NCBI GenBank assembly: GCA_003117195.1
Contig: BDSI01000027.1
Location: 62,001 to 126,000 of the forward strand
Length of the DNA: 64,000 nucleotides
Direction: 5' to 3'
Origin: Eudorina sp. 2006-703-Eu-15
Lineage: Eukaryota; Chlorophyta; Chlorophyceae; Chlamydomonadales; Volvocaceae
Shown here: positions 35,801-46,884 of the stretch, in pieces
How positions within the stretch are numbered: position 1 is the stretch's first letter
Layout of the letters: every line of letters starts with the position of its first letter
Position numbers and translations under genes: made by a program
The notes under the pieces: model-generated
Database searches by the model: none
Told to the model about the DNA's origin: nothing
The model's input: the letters and a program-made list of their open reading frames with translations, nothing else

Positions 35801-38043
35801 GTCCGAGGCATGCACGTACGATTCCGGTCATGGCCAGCGGCTCCGTGGTATCCGTGGTTGGATAGTCTTGCCTATCTTCTCGCCGTACCATCCATGCGTC
35901 GTCGAGGATCTTGTGCGCTTCGACCATCTGGGTTCCGTACAGTCTCGTACAGTCCTGCCGATCCTTCTTCCGTGCCCTGATAACGCCCCCACATTTACGT
36001 CTCTTACGCCTCCCTCCCTACTCCTCCCGCGTCGCCACCCTTCAGGTCTATCTATCTTGGATATGCTTGCCGATGATGCGCTTCAGTTGGGACCAACACG
36101 CGTCACGGGTCTCAATGCAAGGCGGCCTGATCGGTGGGTGATGCAAGACGCGTCACGTCCTCCAGAGTCTCTATCTGCAAGTGCGTTCGCGTTCGCACCC
36201 CCGAGTGAAATGACAAACTGACAGCAGCAACAGCTACAGCCAAAGTACAGCAAACCTAAAAGCGCAGCTACAGCTAAAGAAAGCACAGCCAGCAAACATA
36301 GGCGTCAACATTGTAGGGCGCGTATCGGGGTGTTTGTGTGTGTGTATTTGTGTGTGCGGTATTATTGCCCCATGCGCTACCAAGCTGTTTATTGACGTCT
36401 CCCCCCCTCTTTCCCTCCCCCTTTTTTCCCTTCGACCCTCCGGCATCGAGGTGGCGCTGTCCGACATCTGCTCATGCCCAGGACGTGACGGCATGACAAT
36501 GTCGGACAGTGTCAACGGCAACCTTGAGGGTGTAGTAAGGGTGGTGTTAGCAGGTCCGAGGCATGCACGTACGATTCCGGTCATGGCCAGCGGCTCCGTG
36601 GTATCCGTGGTTGGATAGTCTTGCCTATCTTCTCGCCGTACCATCCATGCGTCGTCGAGGATCTTGTGCGCTTCGACCATCTGGGTTCCGTACAGTCTCG
36701 TACAGTCCTGCCGATCCTTCTTCCGTGCCCTGATAACGCCCCCACATTTACGTCTCTTACGCCTCCCTCCCTACTCCTCCCGCGTCGCCACCCTTCAGGT
36801 CTATCTATCTTGGATATGCTTGCCGATGATGCGCTTCAGTTGGGACCAACACGCGTCACGGGTCTCAATGCAAGGCGGCCTGATCGGTGGGTGATGCAAG
36901 ATGCGTCACGTCCTCCAGAGTCTCTATCTGCAAGTGCGTTCGCGTTCGCACCCCCGAGTGAAACGACAAACTGACAGCAGCAACAGCTACAGCCAAAGTA
37001 CAGCAAACCTAAAAGCGCAGCTACAGCTAAAGAAAGCACAGCCAGCAAACATAGGCGTCAACATTGTAGGGCGCGTATCGGGGTGTTTGTGTGTGTGTAT
37101 TTGTGTGTGCGGTATTATTGCCCCATGCGCTACCAAGCTGTTTATTGACGTCTCCCCCCCTCTTTCCCTCCCCCCTTTTTCCCTTCGACCCTCCGGCATC
37201 GAGGTGGCGCTGTCCGACATCTGCTCATGCCCAGGACGTGACGGCATGACAATGTCGGACAGTGTCAACGGCAACCTTGAGGGTGTAGTAAGGGTGGTGT
37301 TAGCAGGTCCGAGGCATGCACGTACGATTCCGGTCATGGCCAGCGGCTCCGTGGTATCCGTGGTTGGATAGTCTTGCCTATCTTCTCGCCGTACCATCCA
37401 TGCGTTGTCGAGGATCTTGTGCGCTTCGACCATCTGGGTTCCGTACAGTCTCGTACAGTCCTGCCGATCCTTCTTCCGTGCCCTGATAACGCCCCCACAT
37501 TTACGTCTCTTACGCCTCCCTCCCTACTCCTCCCGCGTCGCCACCCTTCAGGTCTATCTATCTTGGATATGCTTGCCGATGATGCGCTTCAGTTGGGACC
37601 AACACGCGTCACGGGTCTCAATGCAAGGCGGCCTGATCGGTGGGTGATGCAAGACGCGTCACGTCCTCCAGAGTCTCTATCTGCAAGTGCGTTCGCGTTC
37701 GCACCCCCGAGTGAAACGACAAACTGACAGCAGCAACAGCTACAGCCAAAGTACAGCAAACCTAAAAGCGCAGCTACAGCTAAAGAAAGCACAGCCAGCA
37801 AACATAGGCGTCAACATTGTAGGGCGCGTATCGGGGTGTTTGTGTGTGTGTATTTGTGTGTGCGGTATTATTGCCCCATGCGCTACCAAGCTGTTTATTG
37901 ACGTCTGCCCCCCTCTTTCCCTCCCCGCTTTTCCACCTTCGGCCCTCCGGCATCGAGGTGGCGCTGTCCGACATCTGCCCATGCCCAGGACGCGACGGCA
38001 TGACAATGGCGGACAGTGTCAACGGCAACCTTGAGGGTGTAGT
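32815..38043 (+). repeat. Tandem array of about seven 752-757-bp units
   Basis: The landmark CATCTGGGTTCCGTACAG recurs at 32906, 33661, 34418, 35173, 35925, 36678 and 37431, spaced 755, 757, 755, 752, 753 and 753 bp. Units appear nearly identical. Length changes come mainly from a GT microsatellite (for example at 33313) and from a 1-bp deletion near 35446 that fuses two ORFs. The first unit is truncated and more diverged on the left, and the last ends at about 38043 after accumulating differences from about 37907. Each unit carries the same short ORFs on both strands (117 aa +, 70 and 148 aa -); I regard them as repeat-borne, not genes. Confidence 0.95.
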
Positions 38044-38651
38044 CGGACGTGGTCAGGGCTTTGGTCGGAAGCACTGTCATGGGCATAGCAGCTGTCGCGG
38101 CCGGCCAGCGAGCCGCTGCAGCGCGGATGCTGTCTGGACACGGCTGCGTCGTGTGCGGAGCAGCGGCCGGTGCCGCTATCGCCAGCGGCGGCGGCGGCAG
38201 TAGCAGCAGTGGCGGCAGCTGCTGCCAGAGGGTTCAAGATTGGCCTTAGTGCCCGGGGGTACCGTATATGTTCAGGAACAAAGAGCCCAAGCCTGGGTGA
38301 GCGTCCGCAGTCGTTGTAGAGGAGCGTATGGGGTGCAGTCGTATCATCCCGCGCGCTGACGTCGCCTCGCACATTCCCGTTGTCGCGTCACATACCTGTG
38401 TGACTGAACGTTCATCTGCGCTGGCCACCGCAACGTTTGGCGCCGCCGCTGACTCCCACAGCGCCCAGGCGTCAGCTTCGGCATGGCGTGCAACTGTGGT
38501 GACGGCCAGTGGCGCAACAGGCTCTGTCGGCCTACGTGGCCGTTCCACAGGCCGACGCTGCCGCCGGCATCACGGCGCCTAGCCGCCGCCGATCCGCGAC
38601 CTCTCCGGCGCCTCTCCTGTCTGCCGCCACTGCTTTGCGTCCTTCACATTC

Positions 38652-38802
38652 AAGCAGGCACCTGCGGGCCTCTCGCGGATTCGGTCCGGTCTGCGGCCCT
38701 GGGGTACGGCGGTACGACTGCGGCAGCCCCAAGCAGGCACCTGCGGGCCTCTCACGGATTCGGTCCGGTCTGCGGCCCTGGGGTACGGCGGTACGACTGC
38801 GG
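38652..38802 (+). repeat. 79-bp direct duplication
   Basis: AAGCAGGCACCTGCGGGCCT begins at 38652 and again at 38731; the copies differ at very few positions over about 72 bp. Confidence 0.9.
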
Positions 38803-38975
38803 GCGCTGGGGCTGCCGGTTCTCTGCATAAGGCGGCGGATCCCGTTTGGACGGACCTATCCACCCAACTGGCCCCGCTGATGAGCCGCTGGTGGAGCTGC
38901 CGGATACGCAGTCCTAGCTGCTAGAGCCCGCCGAGGCCAGGGGAGGCTCGGGGAGTATGGGGGGATGGAGGTTGG

Positions 38976-39289
38976 GGTGCAGGAGGCCTATGAGTGGCCG
39001 GGCTGGGGCGGCTGAGGGTGGAAGGCTATGCGTGGCACGGTTTGGGCCGGCTGGGGTGGAGGAGGCATATGCGTGACCGTGTTAGGGCGGGTGGGGAGGA
39101 GGCTTATGCGTGCCGGGTTGAGGCGGACTGGGGAGGAGGTTTATGCGTGGCCGGGTTGGGGCGGACTGGGGAGGAGGCTTATGCGTGGCCGGGTTGGGGC
39201 GGACTGGGGAGGAGGCTTATGCGTGGCCGGGTTGGGGGGGACTGGGGAGGAGGCTTTTGCGTGGCCGGGTTGGGGCGGACTGGGGAGAG
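38976..39289 (+). repeat. 38-bp G-rich minisatellite
   Basis: Units containing TTATGCGTGGCCGGGTTGGG recur with 38-bp spacing (TATGCG at 39142, 39180, 39218), with degenerate copies to the left. The Trp/Gly-rich ORFs here are products of the repeat. Confidence 0.9.
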
Positions 39290-39499
39290 GGGACATCCCT
39301 CCGATTGACGCTCCAGAAACGGTGCTCTGAACACTTACGGGAGGGGAAGGGCATCATCTTAGTCCGCGTTTGTGCTACCCCGCGTGGTTGTGTACTGCTT
39401 GTCGGAGCTCGCTTGGCGCGCGTCTGTTTCCTCCGCCCTCCGCCCTGACAAGGCAGGGCCCCTGCGACCCCCGCCTTCCCCCTTCCCTCTTTTCAGACC

Positions 39500-39603
39500 T
39501 GGCCAACGTCAAGGCAGCCACCGGGTCCATCTGCCTCGCCGACATGGCAGCGGTGTGTCTGGAGGCACTGACCAACCCTGGAGACAAGGACATTCCCCCT
39601 TGA
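39500..39603 (+). pseudogene. Orphan C-terminal exon resembling an atypical SDR (NAD(P)-binding) protein
   Basis: After a good pyrimidine tract and CAG acceptor, one frame reads DLANVKAATGSICLADMAAV, then CLEALTNPGDKDI, and stops at 39603. The pattern of small residue, I, x-x-D-[MV]-A, x-V-C-x-E-A-L is that of the C-terminal part of plant and algal atypical short-chain dehydrogenases. I cannot find the nucleotide-binding N-terminus or central exons upstream; 38044-39290 holds repeats instead. It is therefore either a gene fragment or the last exon of a gene disrupted by the array. Low certainty. Confidence 0.3.
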
Positions 39604-41470
39604 AGCTGTCCGCGCGGCCGGGTCTCCTAGGGCGGCGCACAGCTGCGGGGCCTGCGGGGGAGGCTCAGGGACGGTGCTGCGGGAGTTGGGAGGGCGGTAC
39701 ATGACCCAGTAGCGCTGCTTGGGGTCCGCGGATGGAAACGCCGGGCGCAGCGCCAGAAGGGCTGCGGATCCTCGTCCCGATGTCCCTCGCGCAGCTGGCA
39801 GTCCGCCGCCCTCTCCAGGTCCCGTCAGCGGTAGGCGTCGACCCTGAGAGCGGCGGACCCCTGAGCCAGGTGTTGCGGTGGAGGCGGGAGTACTGCCCAC
39901 CCACTTCGCCCTTGCAGCTTCCTGTGGCTTCTTGGTGGCGTTTTGGTGGGACTCGCCTCGGCCTTGGTGCCGATCAGCAAGGTTGTGAGGCGGCATCTTG
40001 ATAGGGCAAGTGTCAGAGCTGTGGACTGGAAGGCTGAACCGGCTTCAATGCTCAACCGGTGGTTATCACCACCACGAAAAGCGTGGACTCGACGGGAACC
40101 CAGTGGTGCAGCGCTATCATCGACGACGCCGCACGAGCAGGAGGAGGATGAAGAGTCGGGACCGGTTCATGGCGCATGCCGCTCCGCGACACTGGGGGGC
40201 ATGTGGTGTGCTCGTCCTGCGATGGCCTCCACCTGGGTCATGAGAGCTTGTGGAGGACGACATCTGGGTCAGGGTTGCCTACCCTGATGGGACAAGAACG
40301 CGCGCGGTACCTAGTCGTGTTGGCAGGAGCCAAGCGCGGTTAGTTGCACCGGGCGTCGCCAGACTAGGATCGGTGCCGCTGTGACGGCCGGCGCCGCACA
40401 AGCGACTTGATGCTTTGCGGCATCACGTGCGTCGCTTGCAGTGGTTGCCATGGATGTGCACCTTGCAGGCGGGAGGTGGAAACGGCAGGCGGGAGGGGGA
40501 ACGACATCTTGTGATGTCCCGACCTGTCCCGGTATGGAAACACGTCACCCGGGTGGGGTCTGCACGCGACTGCTAGCCCGAGTCGATGCCTTGCGATCAC
40601 GCGGGACGTTCCGTCGCGGACTGGTCGCACTGCGGGCCTGACGCATCAGAGCTGTGCAGCGCTGCGCATATCACACCGCCGTGTGGCACCACGATGTCGG
40701 CAGCAGGGTGGACAGCTGGACACCCTGGGAACGGGCGGCCATCACCTGGCTCCCTTGGGGACGAAATATGAATGCATGAACGTTACAGCGGACCCCGAAA
40801 AGGGATCAGCGGTCAATGCCAGGGCAAGCCCCAGCAGATATGCAGTCGGGGCAGCGGGAAGGCGCCTGGCTACCATGCCACACGAGGGGACCCGGAGGCC
40901 GCCGAAGTCCACGAAGCTTGGCCTACCGGAACAACGTTGTGCAGGGTTAATCGACATGTGGTAGCCAACACAACGAAGCACGCGCGGGAGGACCGGTGTC
41001 CAGACGAGACGCGGCCAAGTCGCTCCGCCCCCATTGGCGACCCTGGTGGCTTCCGCGCCGCTCCTTTCACGAAGCAGCACCAGTGACAGGAGACGGGCGC
41101 CTCTTCACACACACACCGACATACCTGACACGCGGAGTAGATTTCAGCTCTAACCGTAAGCAGTACGCAGTGTGCACCACGCCACACCAGCTTTGACGTT
41201 CACGCCGCCTAGCTACCGCCGCGCCAAGGTGCCCACGTCTCATTCCGGCCTCATTCGTTCAGTAAGGAATCATGCATTCGGACAATCTGCACGGTGCTGC
41301 TTTGATGCCTAAGACACAGCCGCTGTCCGGATCATGAGCGCGCAACGAAACGTCATCTCGAACCCGTCGGGCGCCAGCAGGCGTGCATGCGCGCCTCCAT
41401 GTGGCAGGCGCCGCGCTGGGCTCCCCAGGTTGAAAAGAAAGGAACACCCAACCCAACCCAGGGTAATCAA
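39604..41470. other. Intergenic region, no supported gene
   Basis: No phase-consistent exon chain is seen. A - strand frame at about 39600-39740 (DPKQRYWVMYRPP) looks protein-like but has no partners. TTACA at 40783-40787 is a TGTAA motif on the - strand and could serve the COX16 gene. Confidence 0.4.
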
Positions 41471-42067
41471 TCATTCCTCGTCAGCTGGACGAGGTACAGG
41501 CTTGTAGTCGAAGTTGTAGATGTCCACCTTGCTCTGGATGTCCGCTAGCTCTGCCTCCAGGCTGGGGACGTCGTCCTGTGCACGTCGGCTTCGGCCCGAG
41601 GCGGGTGTCGTAGAACCGCCAGCACCGTCTTGCAGGCCGTACCGTCGCCTCATGCGCTCCAGCGGGTCCATTTCCTCCACCAAGTCCAGTCCTCTGGTCG
41701 CGTTCTGCGAAGCAAGGGTGTTCAAACATACTGGTAACAGCAAGGCAGGTGTTGATCGTGGCGACGGAAAGTGTCAAGCGCGGATTGGTTTGCCGAAAGC
41801 AACGTGCGACCAGGTTGCTGCGATGCTGCTTGACGGGCAAACAGTGGGAGATGAACTGTGCCTCACGCGCCGCGATGCGGGCATGCATTTCATGTAAGGC
41901 GCAAGACGTCGCAACCCGTGCCGGGAACCCGTCGCTTGCCACGAATGATCCACCTGAAGTTGTCGTTTGCTGTCGACAAGCTGTGCAAGCCCCCACCATC
42001 CTCCAAGCATGAAAAGAACGAAAGGGACGGCGTAGGCGACAAAGCTCGTGCGTTGCTTTGGCGGCAT
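41471..42067 (-). CDS. COX16: COX16-like cytochrome c oxidase assembly protein
   Basis: COX16 is a small mitochondrial inner-membrane protein needed for complex IV assembly. Two exons: 42067-41954 and 41704-41471, joined in phase 0; 115 aa, close to the usual family size. The N-terminus is basic and short (MPPKQRTSF), followed by one membrane segment (YAVPFVLFMLGGWWGLAQLV), where the PF-x5-GG-x2-GL pattern is typical of COX16. The C-terminal part has the tail signature YNFDYKPVPRP. I chose the second Met (42067) over the upstream Met at 42085 because it gives a family-like N-terminus; the longer form would only add six residues. It is transcribed divergently from the PAN-domain gene, with about 330 bp between start codons. 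Confidence 0.82.
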
Positions 42068-42399
42068 TCTACTTGCGCCAATCAATTGATGTATTTGCCA
42101 GTACTAGGCGAACTATATCGCGAGCGCTACCTTGACCGCGGTGACGGGGTGGTCGAGATGATTGCCTGACAGTTACTCGTCCCAATGCCGTACGTCTAGC
42201 GAGCTTCCCTATTTGCTTGCCTGAACTTTCGTGCTTGCGTGGTATTTTATCAGGCGCACACCTCCAAGACGTGTCGATGTTTGTAGTTTAACGCATCCTG
42301 CGCATAAAACCCTCTTTGACCATTTCCGATCGTGATGTATGCTGTTGCCTTATAAAGACAATCTCGGTTCGCTTCGCTTTTGATCTAGTAGTCGGAATC
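42068..42399. promoter_or_regulatory. Shared divergent promoter region between COX16 and the PAN-domain gene
   Basis: Only 332 bp separate the two start codons. On the + strand TATAAAG lies at 42351-42357, about 49 bp before the ATG at 42400, a plausible TATA box with a very short 5' UTR. The region is AT-rich compared with the exons. Confidence 0.4.
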
Positions 42400-45118
42400 A
42401 TGCAGACTAATCCTGAGAAGCCCCAGAGCCCATGGAAGCTGGTTCTTATCGGTCTGCTTGCTTTGGCTTGGTGAGTCTTGTGCGAAGCAGTTCCAAACCA
42501 GAGCATCATTTCTCCCTTATCGTTCGCAATGAAAAGCTGTGGCTAACAAGTACATTTTGTGTCGTTGCGTCACTGGTTGGACATGTTCAGCGGCTTCCTC
42601 ACGATGAACTTCCACCACGTAAGTTCGTTGTGTAATCTGAACGGATTTGTGGTTGCTGGAAGGTTTTAAGCGACATGTTTTGTAAATACGTGCGCATCAC
42701 TCAAACCCCGGCGCTCGTGACCTCCCTCCCCCCCGTACACCCGAAGATCTTGAGGACCACACATATTCATCTATCACTCGCGCAACATCACAAGACGACG
42801 GCATTCTGCGCGTTTGCTGGTTGCAAGCTTGGGTCCGATGGGCAAGCGGTGGCAGGTGCGCGGTCTGCTTTCCCAGGTGACGACAGCCGGCACATCCGGG
42901 GGGCCGGTGGTTACGCGTGAGCCTGCTGTCAAGATGAATTTCATGCACGTGTCTCCACATCGATCTGCTGCGCCAATTCATGTCAGTGAAGACATCCCCG
43001 TGGCTTTCCGATTCGCAGATCCAGCCACAGCGCCTGCGGCTAAAACAGCCGCAGAGAAGCTGGCGGACGAGAAGCTTGCTAATACCACACAGGCCATGAT
43101 GACCCGTGTTTGCGGTTCGCCGGCCGTGGACGGGTAGGCGTTAACATAGGATGCAGCCGGGGTTGCATGGAACGGATCTTAGAAGCGCTGCTTGTGTGGC
43201 TGTGTTGGTTCTTACCGCGCTTTTACGGTAGTCTTTGTGAATGGCCCGCCTCGTACAATTGCACACATAGTATGAACGGTACGAACGGTACGCGTGATTT
43301 GCTTGTGCCGCAGGCATTTCGCACCTGATGCATGCGTCGCTGTGTGTGAGTTTGACGTCCAGGGTCCCCTCCTCACCCGCCTGCCTCAGCTACGCGCACG
43401 TGGTACCCAAGTGCCTGGAGGACTCCCCAACAGCCAAGTGGTGGGCGGAGTACTACGCTTCAGGCGGCAAGCAGTCGGATCTGGTGGTTCACATTGAGAA
43501 GGCGGCTGACTACGATGGGTTGGCTGTGTGAGTGTGGCAAGTGTGTTGGTTCTGCGGATGCATGTCTCCGGGGGGGAGGCGCGACTGTTCGTGGGTGCAG
43601 TGTGGACTGGGTAGCAACACAGCGCGGCACTGCGGGCTTGGGCATGCGGTCTGGCGGCCTTACAGCTGGGCTGAGCGCTTCGTACGTGATCACATATGTC
43701 GTGCACGGGCACGGGGACGCAGAGTTTTGGGATGAAGGATCCGGGACAGGGCGGGCGAAGGGGGATTATTTACATGGGTGGCCTTGCCATGGGCCCTCCT
43801 GGAACAAACCATCGTAGCCGTCCCGCGTGGACCTTAATACGGCTGAAGGAAGCTCTGAAGCGCGCCTCCGCCTGTGTATGCGGCGTCCGTACCCATGCTT
43901 TCGTTTTGGCCGTTGGCGCTTCCACGCAGGTACTGGGGCATTAACAACAAAAAGAAGTCGGTGGAGGAATGCGCGGAGCACTGCAAGAAGCATATGCCAG
44001 ATACCGTGGAGGGTGGGTGGCTGGGTGTTGGTGTGGGGCGGGGAATGGTCTAACAGACCGGCACATGAACAGCATCCCTTCCCGGGCAACCACATGAACA
44101 ACAGCTTGACATGATCCGCACCCTGGATCCAGGATAAGTGACATTCAGGCTCATCCTACAAATACATGAGTAGGGGGTGACAGCCCTTGAAGGACCTGTT
44201 CTTCATCCAGCGCCCACATGCCGAGATCCCTCCGCTGGCTGTGGACAGCTGTCCCGCATACCAGGCACGACGAGTAAAAGCTTTTTTAGCTAAGTGAAGA
44301 GGAGGTGACGGCGCATCTTCCCTTGGCAGCAGTTACAAAAGTGATAACTGCCCATGCCCCAAACAGGGCTTTGACGGACGGCCCCGCAGAACGTGTAGCT
44401 AGCTGTAGTCCTGAGGACCATCCTTTGGCTGTGGGCGCGCGACTGACTCGGCGGTTTGTTCTGTCGCAGGGCCCTTCAAGCACCTGCCATGCAACGCGTT
44501 CGCGTACTGCCCGGACGAGGTGTGCTTCGAGCCTGACGCTCATCATCACACCAAGGGAGACTGCTGGCTCAAGTTTACGGAGGGGCCAGCCAATCCTGAG
44601 GTACGGGACATGGATTATCAGGCGCAGCGAACTTTTGGTGACGCGGATTGCATATGGGTGGGTAGTATGAGATGTGGGCAGCTCCCTAGAGGGAGAGGTC
44701 TGGTTCCCTGTGCGCACAAGCTTCAGCTGGAGCCTCGTACATGGAGTGGTCTGTGCAACAACAGCGACCACGGCAAGGCTATTCAGATTGTTCATTCAAC
44801 GACCAACGCCACTTAGAGCGTGGCACTTGCATGACCATCTGCCCTACGCGCGATTAAGGGGGCGTGCAGCTACTCTTCTTCGAATCTCCCCACGGGCGTT
44901 TGGGCCCATGGGTGGGACTGGCAACCTCGCCGGCCCCCGGCGCTGCACCGCCGCCGGTGCCCTGCCTGCCGCAGGTCAACATGCGCGGCGTGCTACCCGA
45001 CTCGTACCGCCGGCGACACCCAGCCGCGCCAGCTGCAGTACAATGGCAGTCTGGGGTGTTGCTGCCGCCGGGCGTGCCGATGACGAACGGCACTTGGGGG
45101 CCTCGATGGTCCTGGTAG
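42400..45118 (+). CDS. PAN/Apple-like domain protein with N-terminal membrane anchor
   Basis: Seven phase-consistent exons: 42400-42470, 42591-42618, 42877-43133, 43390-43527, 43930-44012, 44470-44600, 44975-45118; 283 aa. Residues about 13-27 (KLVLIGLLALA) form a signal anchor, so it is probably a type II membrane or secreted protein. The C-terminal half is Cys-rich: SYAHVVPKCLED, WWAEYYASGG, YWGINNKKKSVEECAEHCKK, LPCNAFAYCPDEVCFEP, GDCWLKFTEG, then VNMRGVLPDSYRRRHP and the ending NGTWGPRWSW. The spacing of Cys and the WGINN...ECAEHC block suggest a PAN_4/Apple fold, used for protein or carbohydrate binding. I recall similar algal proteins but cannot confirm the family. The acceptors of exons 3 and 4 are the least certain (alternatives 42856 and 43363 keep frame). 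Confidence 0.75.
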
Positions 45119-45304
45119 AGTGCACCGCTCACTGGGGATCCAGAGGTGAAGCGCGGGCTGACATGCATGAGTGGCTGTGCATCGGCTTCTGTCCCTCCAC
45201 GGAAGCCCCTCCCACGCGATCAACAGGGCTTGCCGAGAGATTGTCTTGCCGTCAACGTGATAAAAATAGGAATGGCGGACTCGAGTGTGCAATGCACACC
45301 AAAC

Positions 45305-45309
45305 TGTAA
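45305..45309 (+). terminator. TGTAA polyadenylation signal of the PAN-domain gene
   Basis: TGTAA 187 nt after the stop at 45118, the only + strand copy near it, at a distance normal for volvocine 3' UTRs. Confidence 0.6.
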
Positions 45310-46884
45310 TTGTTGGCTTATGCTGGCTTCCGATTTGTGCGGCTGGGACAGTGTGACGTCAGTCGATGTTTTGCTGCGGTTGGTAGCCAGGGGTAGGCTT
45401 GACCTTGACATTTAGAGCCCCGTTGTGGGACGTCATCCGTGGGCGTGGTCCGCTGTAACATTCATTTATTCATACGGTACCTCATCGGTAAGCGTGCGCA
45501 CTTTTTCGGTGTAGGGTTGGTGAGCCGCCTGCGCGCTTGCGGGTGGGGTGGTAGCTTAGGTCATCCCATGGATCACGACGCGCAAGAGCAAAGGTTACCC
45601 TAAGGTGAACCTGTCGTATCGTTCATGACTCCTAAGGGCACGTCTTGCGGTTCGGACGAACCAGCCCAGGTTGCCACCCTGCGTTGCGACTGCTCAGGCA
45701 CCAGCGCCGTGCCTCGCCGTGCTAACTCGGCTGTCACCATCCGGTCCATCAGATCGGGCCTCCGGTGATCCCTGACACCTAACCCTAGTGGGGTAATATA
45801 GAGGAGCGAGTTCCACACGCACTGCAACCGCAAGGACCCGTGGCCGCCTTTACACGGGCTCCTACACACGTCCTTGCGACCGTTGCGAACACGACTCCGT
45901 CCTGCTTCCAATCGAGCAAAGGCGGCGCTTCCCGCGACCCTTGGCATGCCTGAGCCCCCCCTAGAACAAATCTGACACCCAGCAATCCCTCCACTCTCTG
46001 CCATATCCTTGGGACATGGCATCACCTGCCAACAAGCAGCCCTTAACCGGTAAGTAATCACTATCACGTAAACGAAGCGACGAACGGAGAGATTACCCTA
46101 GGCATGCAGGCACCCGACACCCATGATGCGATGATGTAGCAGGAAAGGTCCAAGTTTCAACTCGGGGGGCGGCGATCTGACGCAAGCCCAGCAAGCGGAA
46201 GCGCACGAAGGTCAGGGGGCCATAGGTACTGTAGAACCACAGCAGTAACTAGAAAGACTCCCACTTTGCAGGATACCTGCAGATGAGCTCCGGCTCCCGC
46301 TGGTATCCATAACTGCTGGTAAAAACACCCAGCCATGCGACGGGCATGCAGACAGTGTGGGACTATTAATGCATGGCAAACATACACACGCACACACACA
46401 CACACAACACGACGTCCGCGCCACGCCCTCCGAATGCAATCTTGGGCAGTGTCTACCCTACGCACAGTTCTGTAACCTGCTCGCGCCTTGCAACGGAGCA
46501 GTACCATGACAAGACAGATACGGGACAGATCCTCTTCATGCAGCGCCTGCATGGCTCCACCGAATCCCACTTTTCCTCATGACGCCCCACGCACACCCCC
46601 ACAAGCAGGACATCCGATTATAGCTGCTGGTGTTATATCGCTCGCGACATCGAATGAATACGAATAGAACCACAGGGGCATCAAGACCGGGATCGTGTGA
46701 GAGCCGCGGCCATCTCAAGGGACCCTGCGCAACGCAGGAGATGCATCCACCCTCCTACCCTGACGTCCCAGACAACCCGTCAACGCAATGCATGCAACAT
46801 GCAAAGTCACATGCAGTAATAAAGAGGGGTCCAAGCGATGTGTTTGATATGCAGCACGTTTAATGCCACCGGACACTGCCGCCG
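45310..46884. other. Intergenic region with an unexplained - strand ORF
   Basis: A 155-aa - strand frame at 45600-46067 (PDLMDRMVTAELARRGT, KGGHGSLRLQCVWNSLL) reads like protein but matches nothing I can name; it might be a retroelement remnant. A CA microsatellite lies at about 46381-46407. Otherwise nothing supported. Confidence 0.4.

Noticed and set aside
33604..37727. Six copies of a 117-aa + strand ORF and of 148-aa and 70-aa - strand ORFs as a multigene family
   Set aside because: They are repeated only because the 754-bp unit is repeated. Frames are equally open on both strands, and a 1-bp deletion fuses two without consequence.
32815..38043. CRISPR array or rDNA-like array
   Set aside because: Units are about 754 bp without short repeat-spacer structure, and contain no rRNA-like sequence.
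38994..39330. Trp/Gly-rich secreted protein
   Set aside because: Translation of a 38-bp minisatellite; three overlapping frames look equally 'protein-like'.
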